Position numbers and translations under genes: made by a program. This document shows, one piece after another, positions 8,331 through 17,815 of a DNA stretch of 64,000 nucleotides. The notes beneath the pieces were generated by a model. It did no database searches, was not told where the DNA came from, and saw only the letters and a program-made list of their open reading frames with translations. Position 1 is the stretch's first letter; each line of letters begins with the position of its first letter. This DNA is from Streptomyces sp. TRM68367 (lineage in GTDB: Bacteria > Actinomycetota > Actinomycetes > Streptomycetales > Streptomycetaceae), in contig NZ_JACTVI010000001.1 in the NCBI RefSeq assembly GCF_014495685.1, positions 1 to 64,000 of the forward strand, written 5' to 3'.

Positions 8331-9464
8331 CTACTTCTGGCGCTTGTAGAACGGCAGCGCCACGACCTCGTACGGCTCATGGCTGCCCCGGATGTCCACG
8401 CCCACCCCGGGCGTGCCCGGCGCCGCGTGCGCCGCGTCGACGTACGCCATGGCGATCGGCTTGCCGAGCGTGGGTGCGGGCGCACCGGAGGTGACCTCGC
8501 CGATCACCTCGCCGCCGGCGACGACCGCGTACCCGGCGCGCGGGATCCGGCGGCCCTCGGCGACCAGTCCGACGAGAACGCGCGGAGGCTGCGAGGCGGC
8601 GCGCTCAGCGGCCTCCCGCAGAGCGGCGCGCCCCACGAAGTCGCCCTCCTTGTCGAACTTCACCACCCGGCCGAGCCCGGCGTCGAAGGGCGTCAGGGAG
8701 GTCGACAGCTCGTGCCCGTACAGCGGCATGCCCGCCTCCAGGCGCAGCGTGTCCCGGCAGGACAGCCCGCAGGCAACGAGGCCCGCCCCGTAGCCCGCCT
8801 CGGTCAGCGCCTGCCACAGCTCCACGGCGTGCTCCGGCTGCACGAACAGCTCGAAGCCGTCCTCGCCGGTGTAGCCGGTGCGGGCGACCAGCGCCGGGAC
8901 ACCCGCGACCGTGCCGGGCAGACCGGCGTAGTACTTCAGCCCGTCGAGGTCGGCGTCCGTCAGCGAGGCGAGGATCCCGGGCGACTCGGGGCCCTGTACG
9001 GCGAGCAGCGCGTAGGCGTCCCGGTCGTCGCGCACCTCGGCGTCGAAGCCGGCGGAGCGCTCGGTCAGCGCGTCCAGCACGACCTGGGCGTTGGAGGCGT
9101 TGGCCACGATCAGGTATTCAGAAGACGCGGCCTCGGTCTCGGCGAGCCGGTAGACGATCAGGTCGTCGAGGATGCCGCCGTCGGCCCGGCAGATCATGGT
9201 GTAGCGGGCGCGGCCCACCTTGACGCCGCCGATGTCGCCGACCAGCGCGTAGTCCAGCAGCGCGGCGGCCTGCGGGCCGGTGACGGTGATCTCGCCCATG
9301 TGGGAGAGGTCGAAGAGTCCGGCCCTCGTGCGCACGGCGTTGTGCTCGTCGCGTTCGGAACCGTAGCGCAGGGGCATGTCCCAGCCGGCGAAGTCGGTCA
9401 TCGTGGCGCCGAGCGAGCGGTGCACGGCGTCGAGCGCGGTACGGCGGAGTTCGGTACTGCTCAT
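8331..9464 (-). CDS. gcvT: aminomethyltransferase (glycine cleavage T protein)
   Basis: A 377-residue folate enzyme releasing ammonia and methylene-tetrahydrofolate from the aminomethyl-lipoyl H protein. Family signatures include the N-terminal LRRTALDAVHRSLGATMTDF and RTRAGLFDLSHMGEI, plus the central GYTGEDGFELF. ATG 9464 (MSSTELRRTAL) is chosen because the frame upstream runs into the glycine riboswitch and has no better start; MPWETEP nine residues earlier is possible. It is first in the leftward unit gcvT-gcvH-glyA-sdaA. Confidence 0.96.
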   Translation of the reverse strand: MSSTELRRTALDAVHRSLGATMTDFAGWDMPLRYGSERDEHNAVRTRAGLFDLSHMGEITVTGPQAAALLDYALVGDIGGVKVGRARYTMICRADGGILDDLIVYRLAETEAASSEYLIVANASNAQVVLDALTERSAGFDAEVRDDRDAYALLAVQGPESPGILASLTDADLDGLKYYAGLPGTVAGVPALVARTGYTGEDGFELFVQPEHAVELWQALTEAGYGAGLVACGLSCRDTLRLEAGMPLYGHELSTSLTPFDAGLGRVVKFDKEGDFVGRAALREAAERAASQPPRVLVGLVAEGRRIPRAGYAVVAGGEVIGEVTSGAPAPTLGKPIAMAYVDAAHAAPGTPGVGVDIRGSHEPYEVVALPFYKRQK

Positions 9465-9496
9465 GGGTTCGGTCTCCCAGGGCATGACGGCGAGGA

Positions 9497-9726
9497 CATC
9501 TCGTGAAGTCCTCCCATCTGTCATCGGAACCTGAGAGGTTCGCCCTGACCGTCATGGGTAACAGGTCATGGCTTGCACCTTGGGTGGGACCGCCCGTCGA
9601 TCAAGGGGCAGCCCGCTTTTCAGATGTGCCTCGCCCGCGCGGTAACGGGGCCTGAGAGATTCAAGGGAGGGACTTGCTCCTTCGGCGCCCCAGCGGCACG
9701 GCTGCTGGGAACTCTCCCGCGCGGAT
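9497..9726 (-). promoter_or_regulatory. tandem glycine riboswitch upstream of gcvT
   Basis: Read on the minus strand, the first aptamer (about 9726-9634) shows GCGCGGGAGAGTTCCC, the core GCGCCGAAGGAGCAA, then GAATCTCTCAGGCCCC and the closing CCGCGCGG. The second (about 9632-9497) shows ATCTGAAAAGCGGGC, the core GGTGCAAGCC, then AACCTCTCAGGTTCCGATGA. This two-aptamer architecture is the gcvT RNA motif. In actinomycetes it turns on glycine-cleavage genes when glycine is abundant. It ends about 30 bases before the gcvT start, so control of translation or early termination is likely. Confidence 0.93.
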
Positions 9727-9908
9727 TCAAACGGCCAGTATGCAGTTGGCGCGCACATCATTGCACGCCTCCCCCTGCGCGGCAGGCCCGGATCTGTGAC
9801 CGGCTTGTGGCGGGAAGCGGACGCAAACGAGAGACGTCCCGCATTACCTTCTCTTTACACTCGACGGGGATGGGACTCCACACCTGGCCCCAGGGGAGGA
9901 CGATCACG

Positions 9909-10577
9909 GTGAACAGGACCACGGCCTACGCCACGACCTCGGGCGTCGCGCTGCCCAAGCAGCCCGCTGGCCCGGCCCGGGAGGCCTGCGGCCCGCTGCC
10001 GGCACCGGTCGTCCGCGATCTGCGCGACCGCGCCGGCCACAGCCCGCGCGCGCTGCTCTTCGGCCCCCGGGACCTGGTCGTGGTCACCGGCCTGCCCGGC
10101 AGCGGCAAGTCCACGCTGATGCGGCGGGCGGTCAAGGGCGCGCGCATCGACTCCCAGGACGCCCGGGACCGTTGGGACGCCCGCGTACCCCGCTTCCTCC
10201 CGTACGCCGTCTACCGCCCGTTGGTCCGCCTCGCCCACTACGCCGGGCTGCGCCGCGCCCTGCGCTCGGGCGAGGGCGTCGCCGTGCACGACTGCGGCAC
10301 GCAGGCCTGGGTGCGCCGCTGGCTGGCCCGCGACGCCCGCCGCCGGGGCGGCACCCTGCACCTGGTGCTGCTCGACGTCGGCGCCGAAAAGGCCCTGGCC
10401 GGCCAGCGCGAGCGCGGCCGCGGTGTCTCGCGGTACGCGTTCCTGCGGCACCGCACGGCCACCACCCGCCTGCTGCGCTCCGTGGAGCGGGGCGACCTGC
10501 CGGCCGGCTGCGGCTCGGCCGTGCTCCTCGACCGGGACGCCGCGAACACCCTGCGGAGGATCGGTTTCACCGGGTGA
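9909..10577 (+). CDS. P-loop ATPase/kinase of the AAA_33 (zeta-toxin/Pnk-like) type
   Basis: A 222-residue protein. A basic or disordered N-terminus of about 50 residues precedes a Walker A motif, GLPGSGKST, at 61-69. Conserved Asp and Arg pairs follow (DSQDARDRW near 82-90), then a C-terminal lid region with RERGRGVSRYAFLRH. This is the layout of small kinases that phosphorylate nucleic-acid ends or small molecules; the substrate is not evident. GTG 9909 is chosen for the GGGGAGGA at 9893-9900. It is divergent from the glycine-controlled unit and just upstream of two sseB-like genes. Confidence 0.72.
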   Translation: MNRTTAYATTSGVALPKQPAGPAREACGPLPAPVVRDLRDRAGHSPRALLFGPRDLVVVTGLPGSGKSTLMRRAVKGARIDSQDARDRWDARVPRFLPYAVYRPLVRLAHYAGLRRALRSGEGVAVHDCGTQAWVRRWLARDARRRGGTLHLVLLDVGAEKALAGQRERGRGVSRYAFLRHRTATTRLLRSVERGDLPAGCGSAVLLDRDAANTLRRIGFTG

Positions 10578-10649
10578 GGGGACTCGGCCGCCCGGGACAG
10601 CCGCTAGCCTTTCAACCACAGCATGTGGTTCCAGGCAGGCGGTAGGCAG

Positions 10650-11429
10650 ATGGATTTCCCGGCGGACTTCCCGGCACAGGCGCACCCCCACCCGCACGGC
10701 GGTTGGCCCGGCAACGAACTGGAGGAGGTGCTCTCCGCCTCCCTCGGCATCCCGTCGGCCGCCGGCCGGATCGTCGAGGTGCTGGGCCGGAGCTTCGTCT
10801 GGGTGCCACTGCCGAACGGCGGCGGCCGGCACAGCGTTCCGCTCGACCTGCCCACGCTGGAGCTGGACGGCCAGGCCTATGTGCCGGTGTTCAGCTCCGA
10901 GGAGCAGTTCCACCAGGTCGCCGGCTCGCACATGTCGTACGCCATCGCCCCTGCCGTGGAGTTCGCCCGCGGCCTGCCCCCGCAGGTGGGCATCGCCGTG
11001 AACCCGGAGGGCGTGGTCGGCATCCCGCTCCCGCCGCCCGCGGTCGCCGAGCTGTGCCGGGCCGGACGCACCCCGCTGGACGGGCCCGCGAGCGGCGGCC
11101 GGGTCCGCCTGTTGGAGCCGGACTGGCAGGACGACCCGGTCGACTTCCTCGCCGCGGCCGCGGCCGAGTTCACGGCCACCGGCGTCGTCCTGACCGCCCG
11201 CCGCTGCCTGGCCGCCATCGAGACCGCCGCCCCGGTGATGTTCATCGGCGTCGAACTCTCCCAGTGGGAGGGCGACCTGCGCGCTCTCCCACTGGAGGCC
11301 CTGGGCAAGGCCCTCGGCAAGGTCCCGGTCCAATGGCCCGTCAACCTCGTCCTCCTGGACGTGGCCCAGGACCCGGTGGGTGACTGGATGCGCGAGAGGA
11401 TACGGCCCTTCTACACACAGGGTCAGTAG
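10650..11429 (+). CDS. SseB family protein (first of a pair)
   Basis: About 259 residues with the SseB N-terminal domain (NELEEVLSASLG, then YVPVFSSEEQFHQVA) and a C-terminal half ending VQWPVNLVLLDVAQDPVGDW. SseB was named for enhanced serine sensitivity when altered in E. coli; its biochemistry is unresolved. The proximity to serine/glycine genes is suggestive but is not proof of a link. ATG 10650 (MDFPADFPA) is preferred to ATG 10623 (MWFQAGGRQ) because the product then begins near the conserved region. Neither has a strong ribosome site. Confidence 0.7.
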   Translation: MDFPADFPAQAHPHPHGGWPGNELEEVLSASLGIPSAAGRIVEVLGRSFVWVPLPNGGGRHSVPLDLPTLELDGQAYVPVFSSEEQFHQVAGSHMSYAIAPAVEFARGLPPQVGIAVNPEGVVGIPLPPPAVAELCRAGRTPLDGPASGGRVRLLEPDWQDDPVDFLAAAAAEFTATGVVLTARRCLAAIETAAPVMFIGVELSQWEGDLRALPLEALGKALGKVPVQWPVNLVLLDVAQDPVGDWMRERIRPFYTQGQ

Positions 11430-11600
11430 TCCAACCCAAAAGGGGCGCGGGGCAGAATCGACATGCGGCTCCGCCGCGTGGGCGCGAACAACCACACACA
11501 ACCCGCACCCGCGAAACCAGAGCACCCCCCGAACTCGTGGGCGCCATTAAGCTAGGCGCACGGCTCGGTCGAGGTCCGCCAAAAGAAGGGGCGACAAAAG

Positions 11601-12398
11601 GTGAGCGCTAGCGCCGCGGCCGCGGCCGGGCAGGTCGAACACATGCTTCGCCAGGTCACGCCCGGACGTTACGACGCCTACGAGGCACTCCTCCGCGCGC
11701 TCGCGACCCCGAATTCCGGCCAGATCTGGATGCTCCTGTGGCACGGTCAGGCCGGCTCCCCCGACGCCCAGTACGGCAACATGGAGGTCGACGGCTACGG
11801 CTACGCCCCGTGCGTCACCTCGGCCCAGGAGCTTTCGGCCAGCGGCTGGAACCGCTCTTACGAAGTCGTCGACGGAGTCGACGTGGCCCGCGCGCTCTAC
11901 CCCGACCACTACGGCCTCTGGCTCAACCCGCACGCCCCGGGTGGCGGCCTCGGCATCCCCTGGCTCGACCTGCGCCGCATCGCCACCGGCCTGGACCGGC
12001 AGCCCGCCGGCCCGCTGCGCCTGTCCGAGCCGGCGATCGAGATCCCGCAGTTCTACGCCCTGCTCGCGCAGAACGCCCACCGCACCCCGGCCGTCCGCTC
12101 CTTGCGCCGCGCCTGGGTGCAGCCCGCGCTCGGCGCGCCGTACCTCGCCATCGGGCTCGACGTGTACGACGCCGGCCCCACCTCCGTGGACTCCGTGCGC
12201 GCGATGATGCAGCAGTCCCTCGGCGCCGTCCCGGACGGGCTGCCCGTGTCGACCGTCGCGCTCTCCGACGAACACGACCCGGTCGCCATGTGGCTGCGTG
12301 CCAACGCCCGCCCCTTCTACGACCGCGAGGCCCACGCGGCCCCCGCCCAGGCCCCCGCGACGGGCTACGGCTACCCGCCCGCCCAGGGCCGGTACTGA
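11601..12398 (+). CDS. SseB family protein (second of a pair)
   Basis: A 265-residue protein with an SseB-like N-terminal region (ALATPNSGQIWMLLWHGQ, then NMEVDGYGYAPCVTS) and a C-terminal domain (SLRRAWVQPALGAPYLAIGL) shared with the preceding gene product. Both proteins end in related D-P-V-x-x-W-(L/M)-R segments, which suggests an old duplication. The tail after about 245 is Ala/Pro/Tyr-rich. GTG 11601 follows AAGGGG. It is 171 bp downstream of the first copy, same strand. Confidence 0.72.
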   Translation: MSASAAAAAGQVEHMLRQVTPGRYDAYEALLRALATPNSGQIWMLLWHGQAGSPDAQYGNMEVDGYGYAPCVTSAQELSASGWNRSYEVVDGVDVARALYPDHYGLWLNPHAPGGGLGIPWLDLRRIATGLDRQPAGPLRLSEPAIEIPQFYALLAQNAHRTPAVRSLRRAWVQPALGAPYLAIGLDVYDAGPTSVDSVRAMMQQSLGAVPDGLPVSTVALSDEHDPVAMWLRANARPFYDREAHAAPAQAPATGYGYPPAQGRY

Positions 12399-12651
12399 CC
12401 GTCCGGTAACAGCACGAGCGACTGACCGGTAACACCACGCCGCCCGTGGACGATGCACACACCGTGCACACGTCTTCGCGCGTAGAGGCAGAGGAAACGT
12501 CCCGTCGTGTCACACATGCCCCAACGTGTCCCTGTCCGGCCCCCGTTACCCACTGTCCGGATAACGGATCCCGTCAGACAGCATCACGTTTACGCATCCT
12601 TTCATCGCCAAGTCTGGCAACGGATCGGCGAAGCGTTGAAGACTCCCGCAC

Positions 12652-12669
12652 CAGGGGTGTTCACCCCTG
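12652..12669. promoter_or_regulatory. 18-bp perfect palindrome, candidate operator of the peptide transporter operon
   Basis: CAGGGGTG-TT-CACCCCTG lies 76 bp upstream of the first permease start. It falls in the otherwise gene-free 12399-12744 interval, where an open frame at 12507-12728 has poor codon bias, including TTA. The symmetry suits a dimeric regulator; which one is not known. Confidence 0.45.
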
Positions 12670-12744
12670 TGCACAACAGACTGATCACGCCGCTACAGCG
12701 GCAAGTGCGGGCCGGCCACCGCCGGTGAGAGGGGTCCCTGTCAG

Positions 12745-13752
12745 ATGACGGCACCATTGCACGAGCCGACCGCGGAGGCGGCACCCAGTGCGGCCGAGGA
12801 AGCGGCGGCAGTAGGCGCCGGTGCGAAGGCCGTGCAGGGCCGATCCCTGGGACGGATCGCGTGGGAGCGCCTGAAACGGGACAGACTCGCCCTGGCGGGC
12901 GGCGCCGTCGTGCTCTTCCTGATCGTGGTCGCCGTGCTCGCTCCCCTGATCACCAACCTGGTCGGGCAGGATCCCAACACTTACCACGAGGACCTGATCG
13001 ACCCTCTGTTCGGCACCCCCACGGGCTCGTTCGGCGGGATCAGCGGCGAGCACCTGCTGGGCGTCGAGCCGGTCAACGGCCGCGACATCTTCGCCCGCAT
13101 CGTCTACGGCGCCCGGATCTCGCTTCTGGTCGGCTTCCTGTCCGCGATGGTCGCCGTCGCGATCGGCACCGTCCTCGGAGTCCTGGCCGGTTTCTTCGGC
13201 GGCTGGGTCGACGCCGCCATCAGCCGCGTCATGGACGGCCTGCTGGCCTTCCCGCAGCTGCTGTTCATCATCGCGCTCGTCTCGGTCATGCCGGACAACA
13301 TGCTGGGACTGAGCGGTACGGGCGTACGCCTGTTCATGATGATCACCGTCATCGGCTTCTTCGGCTGGCCCTACATCGGGCGCGTGGTGCGCGGCCAGAC
13401 GCTCTCGCTGCGCGAGCGCGAGTACGTCGAGGCGGCCAGGTCGCTCGGCGCCGGGCGGTTCTACATCCTCTTCAAGGAACTGCTGCCCAACCTCGTCGCG
13501 CCCATCATCGTCTACACGACGATGATGATCCCCACCAACATCCTCACCGAAGCGGCACTCAGCTTCCTGGGTGTGGGCGTCAAGCCGCCCACGGCCTCCT
13601 GGGGCCAGATGCTTTCGAGCGCGATCGACTACTACGAATCGGATCCCACGTACATGGTGATCCCGGGCGTGGCGATCTTCATCACCGTTCTTGCCTTCAA
13701 CCTCTTCGGCGACGGCGTGCGCGACGCGCTGGACCCGAAGGGAACCCGCTGA
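12745..13752 (+). CDS. oligopeptide/dipeptide ABC transporter permease (OppC/DppC type)
   Basis: A 335-residue inner-membrane subunit. An Ala-rich N-terminal tail of about 45 residues precedes the OppC N-terminal domain (WERLKRDRLALAGGAVVLFL), and the remaining membrane helices carry the permease loop EYVEAARSLGAGRFYILFKELLPN, which contacts the ATPase. It opens a five-gene unit ordered permease C, binding protein, permease B, ATPase D, ATPase F. S. coelicolor has a similar BldK-like system at the corresponding position. The transported peptide cannot be inferred. Confidence 0.93.
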   Translation: MTAPLHEPTAEAAPSAAEEAAAVGAGAKAVQGRSLGRIAWERLKRDRLALAGGAVVLFLIVVAVLAPLITNLVGQDPNTYHEDLIDPLFGTPTGSFGGISGEHLLGVEPVNGRDIFARIVYGARISLLVGFLSAMVAVAIGTVLGVLAGFFGGWVDAAISRVMDGLLAFPQLLFIIALVSVMPDNMLGLSGTGVRLFMMITVIGFFGWPYIGRVVRGQTLSLREREYVEAARSLGAGRFYILFKELLPNLVAPIIVYTTMMIPTNILTEAALSFLGVGVKPPTASWGQMLSSAIDYYESDPTYMVIPGVAIFITVLAFNLFGDGVRDALDPKGTR

Positions 13753-13821
13753 CCTGCCGTACCCCAAGCGACCCGTGGCACACCGCACGGTGTCTCTCAT
13801 CAATTCGGAGGATCCGAGATC

Positions 13822-15612
13822 GTGACTACCCAACGCACCTCAGGGCGGCGCAAACAGGCCATGGCCGCTGCCGCAGTGGTCACCGCGCTGCTGGCCACGG
13901 CGGCGTGCGGCGGCGGCAACGACAGCGACGGCGACGGTGGCGGCGCGGCCGGCTACGACGCCGCGAACAACAAGGTCGCCCAGGCCGACCAGGTCAAGAA
14001 GGGCGGCGAGCTGAAGTTCGCGGCCACGCAGGACGCCGACTCGTGGGACACCACGCGTGGCTACTACGGCATGATGTGGAACTTCGCGCGCTACTACAGC
14101 CGTCAGCTCGTCACGAACAAGGCCGAGCCCGGCAGCAAGGGCGCCGAGCTGACCCCGGACCTCGCCACCGGGCTCGCCAAGATCTCCGACGACGGCAAGA
14201 CCTACACATACACCCTGCGTGACGGCATCACCTGGGAGGACGGCAAGCCGATCACCTCCAAGGACGTCAAGTACGGCATCGAGCGCGTCTGGGCGCAGGA
14301 CGTGCTGTCCGGCGGCCCGGTCTACCTGAAGGACGTGCTCGACCCGAAGGGCGAGTACCCGGGCCCGTACAAGGACCCGTCCCCGGACAAGCTGGGTCTG
14401 AAGGCCATCGAGACCCCGGACGACAAGACCATCGTCTTCAAGCTGCCCGAGGCCAACTCGGACTTCGAGGAGATGCTGGCCCTGATCTCCGCCTCCCCGG
14501 TCCGCCAGGACAAGGACACCAAGTCCAAGTACGCCCTGCACCCCTTCTCCTCCGGCCCGTACAAGTTCCAGTCGTACAACCCGGGCAAGGACCTGGTCCT
14601 GGTCCGCAACACCAACTGGAAGCAGTCCTCGGACCCGATCCGCAAGGCGTACCCGGACAAGATCTCGATCAAGTTCTTCACCAACGCCAACGACATGGAC
14701 GCGCGCCTCATCGCGGGCGACTACGACCTGGACCTGAACCAGACCGGCATGTCCTCGCAGGGCCGCACCACTGCCCTGAAGGAGCACAAGGCCAACCTGG
14801 ACAACCCGGTCTCCGGCTACATCCGTTACGCGGTCTTCCCGCAGACGGTGAAGCCGTTCGACAACATCCACTGCCGCAAGGCCGTCATCTACGGCGCCGA
14901 CCACGTGTCGCTGCAGAACGCGCGCGGCGGTCCCATCGCCGGCGGTGACATCGGTACCAACATGCTGCCGCCGTCCGTGCCGGGCTCCGAGGGCCAGAAG
15001 TACGACCCGTACCAGCTCGCCACCGCCAACAAGAACGGCAACGTCGCCAAGGCCAAGGAAGAGCTGAAGGCCTGCGGCAAGCCGGGCGGCTTCAAGACCC
15101 GCATCGCGGTCCGCAACAACAAGCCGGTCGAGGTGGCCACCGCCGAGTCCATGCAGGCCTCGCTGAAGAAGGTCGGCATCCAGGCCGAGATCGACCAGTA
15201 CGACGGCTCGCAGACCACCGGCATCATCGGCAGCCCCTCGAACGTGCAGAAGAAGGGCTACGGCATCATCATCATGGGCTGGGGCCCGGACTTCCCGACC
15301 GTCCAGGGCTACGGTCTGCCGCTGTGGGACAGCAGCTACATCCTGCAGAGCGGCAACAACAACTTCGCCATGATCAAGGACAAGACGATCGACGGCCTGT
15401 TCGACCAGTACGTCAAGACGCTGGACGACGCGGGCAAGGCCAAGATCGCCACCGAGATCAACCACAAGGTGATGGAGGGCGGCTACTACCTGCCCTTCGT
15501 CTTCGAGAAGTTCATCAACTGGCGCTCGGACCGACTGGCCAACGTCTACACGACGGACGCGTACAGCGGCATGTACGACTTCGTCAACCTCGGTCTGAAG
15601 TCCGGGAAGTGA
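13822..15612 (+). CDS. oligopeptide ABC transporter substrate-binding lipoprotein
   Basis: A 596-residue SBP_bac_5 family protein. The lipoprotein signal ends at TAAC with the lipidated Cys near residue 31, followed by a Gly/Asp linker. The mature region begins KKGGELKFAATQDADSWDTT and includes the family segment DGKTYTYTLRDGITWEDGKP. It delivers peptides to the two permeases. GTG with GGAGGA at 13808-13813. It is the second gene of the operon, between the two permease genes. A stable stem-loop follows it, which may keep its mRNA more abundant than that of the membrane subunits. Confidence 0.93.
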   Translation: MTTQRTSGRRKQAMAAAAVVTALLATAACGGGNDSDGDGGGAAGYDAANNKVAQADQVKKGGELKFAATQDADSWDTTRGYYGMMWNFARYYSRQLVTNKAEPGSKGAELTPDLATGLAKISDDGKTYTYTLRDGITWEDGKPITSKDVKYGIERVWAQDVLSGGPVYLKDVLDPKGEYPGPYKDPSPDKLGLKAIETPDDKTIVFKLPEANSDFEEMLALISASPVRQDKDTKSKYALHPFSSGPYKFQSYNPGKDLVLVRNTNWKQSSDPIRKAYPDKISIKFFTNANDMDARLIAGDYDLDLNQTGMSSQGRTTALKEHKANLDNPVSGYIRYAVFPQTVKPFDNIHCRKAVIYGADHVSLQNARGGPIAGGDIGTNMLPPSVPGSEGQKYDPYQLATANKNGNVAKAKEELKACGKPGGFKTRIAVRNNKPVEVATAESMQASLKKVGIQAEIDQYDGSQTTGIIGSPSNVQKKGYGIIIMGWGPDFPTVQGYGLPLWDSSYILQSGNNNFAMIKDKTIDGLFDQYVKTLDDAGKAKIATEINHKVMEGGYYLPFVFEKFINWRSDRLANVYTTDAYSGMYDFVNLGLKSGK

Positions 15613-15668
15613 ACCCGGCACACCCGCCGTACGGCACGAAAGGCAGGTGAAGGCCGGCGCGGCGTGAG

Positions 15669-15701
15669 CGCGGGCCATCGGACAACATCCGGTGGCCCGC
15701 G
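15669..15701 (+). other. 14-bp stem-loop between binding-protein and permease genes
   Basis: Positions 15669-15682 pair with 15688-15701 (one G-U pair) around a 5-nt loop, 57 bases after the binding-protein stop and 22 before the permease start. Such intercistronic hairpins after binding-protein genes commonly stabilise the upstream message or limit readthrough. Confidence 0.5.
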
Positions 15702-15722
15702 GTCCGCGGCGGGCCGAGACTT

Positions 15723-16717
<995 letters not shown>

Positions 16718-16721
<4 letters not shown>

Positions 16722-17815
16722 CCGAACTCAGCAAGACCGGAGCGGCCGTGGGAGAACCCACGGGCACCTCGCCGGCCCCGACCGCCTTCCTGGCAGTGCG
16801 CGACCTGAAGGTGCACTTCCCGACCGACGACGGCCTGGTCAAGTCCGTCGACGGACTCAGCTTCCAGCTGGAGAAGGGCAGGACCCTCGGCATCGTGGGC
16901 GAGTCGGGCTCCGGCAAGTCGGTGACCTCGCTCGGCATCATGGGGCTGCACACCGCCGGCCAGTACGGCAAGCGCAAGGCGCAGATCTCCGGCGAGATCT
17001 GGCTGGACGGCACCGAGTTGCTCACCGCCGACCCCGACCACGTGCGCAAGCTGCGCGGCCGCGAGATGGCGATGATCTTCCAGGACCCGCTGTCCGCGCT
17101 GCACCCGTACTACACGATCGGCGCGCAGATCGTGGAGGCGTACCGCATCCACCACGACGTCGACAAGAAGACCGCCCGCCGCCGGGCGGTCGAGATGCTC
17201 GACCGGGTGGGCATCCCGCAGCCGGACAAGCGGGTCGACAGCTACCCGCACGAGTTCTCCGGCGGCATGCGCCAGCGCGCCATGATCGCCATGTCGCTGG
17301 TCAACAACCCCGAACTGCTCATCGCGGACGAGCCGACCACCGCCCTCGACGTCACCGTCCAGGCGCAGATCCTCGACCTCATCCGCGACCTGCAGAAGGA
17401 GTTCGGCTCCGCGGTCATCGTCATCACTCACGACCTGGGCGTCGTCGCCGAACTGGCCGACGACATCCTTGTGATGTACGGCGGCCGCTGCGTCGAACGG
17501 GGCCCGGCCGAGACGGTGTTCTACGAGCCCCGCCACCCCTACACCTGGGGCCTGCTCGGCTCGATGCCGCGCCTCGACCGCGATCAGCAGGACCGGCTCA
17601 TCCCGGTCAAGGGCTCCCCGCCCTCCCTGATCAACGTGCCGTCCGGCTGTGCCTTCAACCCGCGCTGCCCGTACGCGGACCTGCCGAAGGACAACGTCAC
17701 CCGCACGGTCCGCCCCGAGCTGGCCGAGGTCGGCAGCCGGCACTGGGCCGCCTGCCATCTGACCCGGGAGCAGCGGGAGCGGATCTGGACCGAAGAGATT
17801 GCGCCGAAGCTGTGA
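16718..17815 (+). CDS. oligopeptide ABC transporter ATP-binding protein (OppD/DppD type)
   Basis: A 365-residue ATPase. It has Walker A (GESGSGKS) around residue 65, the signature [15 protein letters not shown], Walker B ([12 protein letters not shown]) and the H-loop (ITHDLGV). The C-terminal oligo_HPY region includes the Cys-containing [16 protein letters not shown]. It pairs with the following OppF-type ATPase. ATG 16718 overlaps the permease stop, and its own stop overlaps the next start (GTGA). Confidence 0.96.

Noticed and set aside
9573..9908. N-terminal extension of the P-loop protein
   Set aside because: It runs through the glycine riboswitch and divergent promoter; GTG 9909 has a good ribosome site.
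12507..12728. 73-residue open frame ahead of the transporter operon
   Set aside because: Poor codon bias, including TTA, AGA and ATA codons, and it spans the palindrome and probable promoter.
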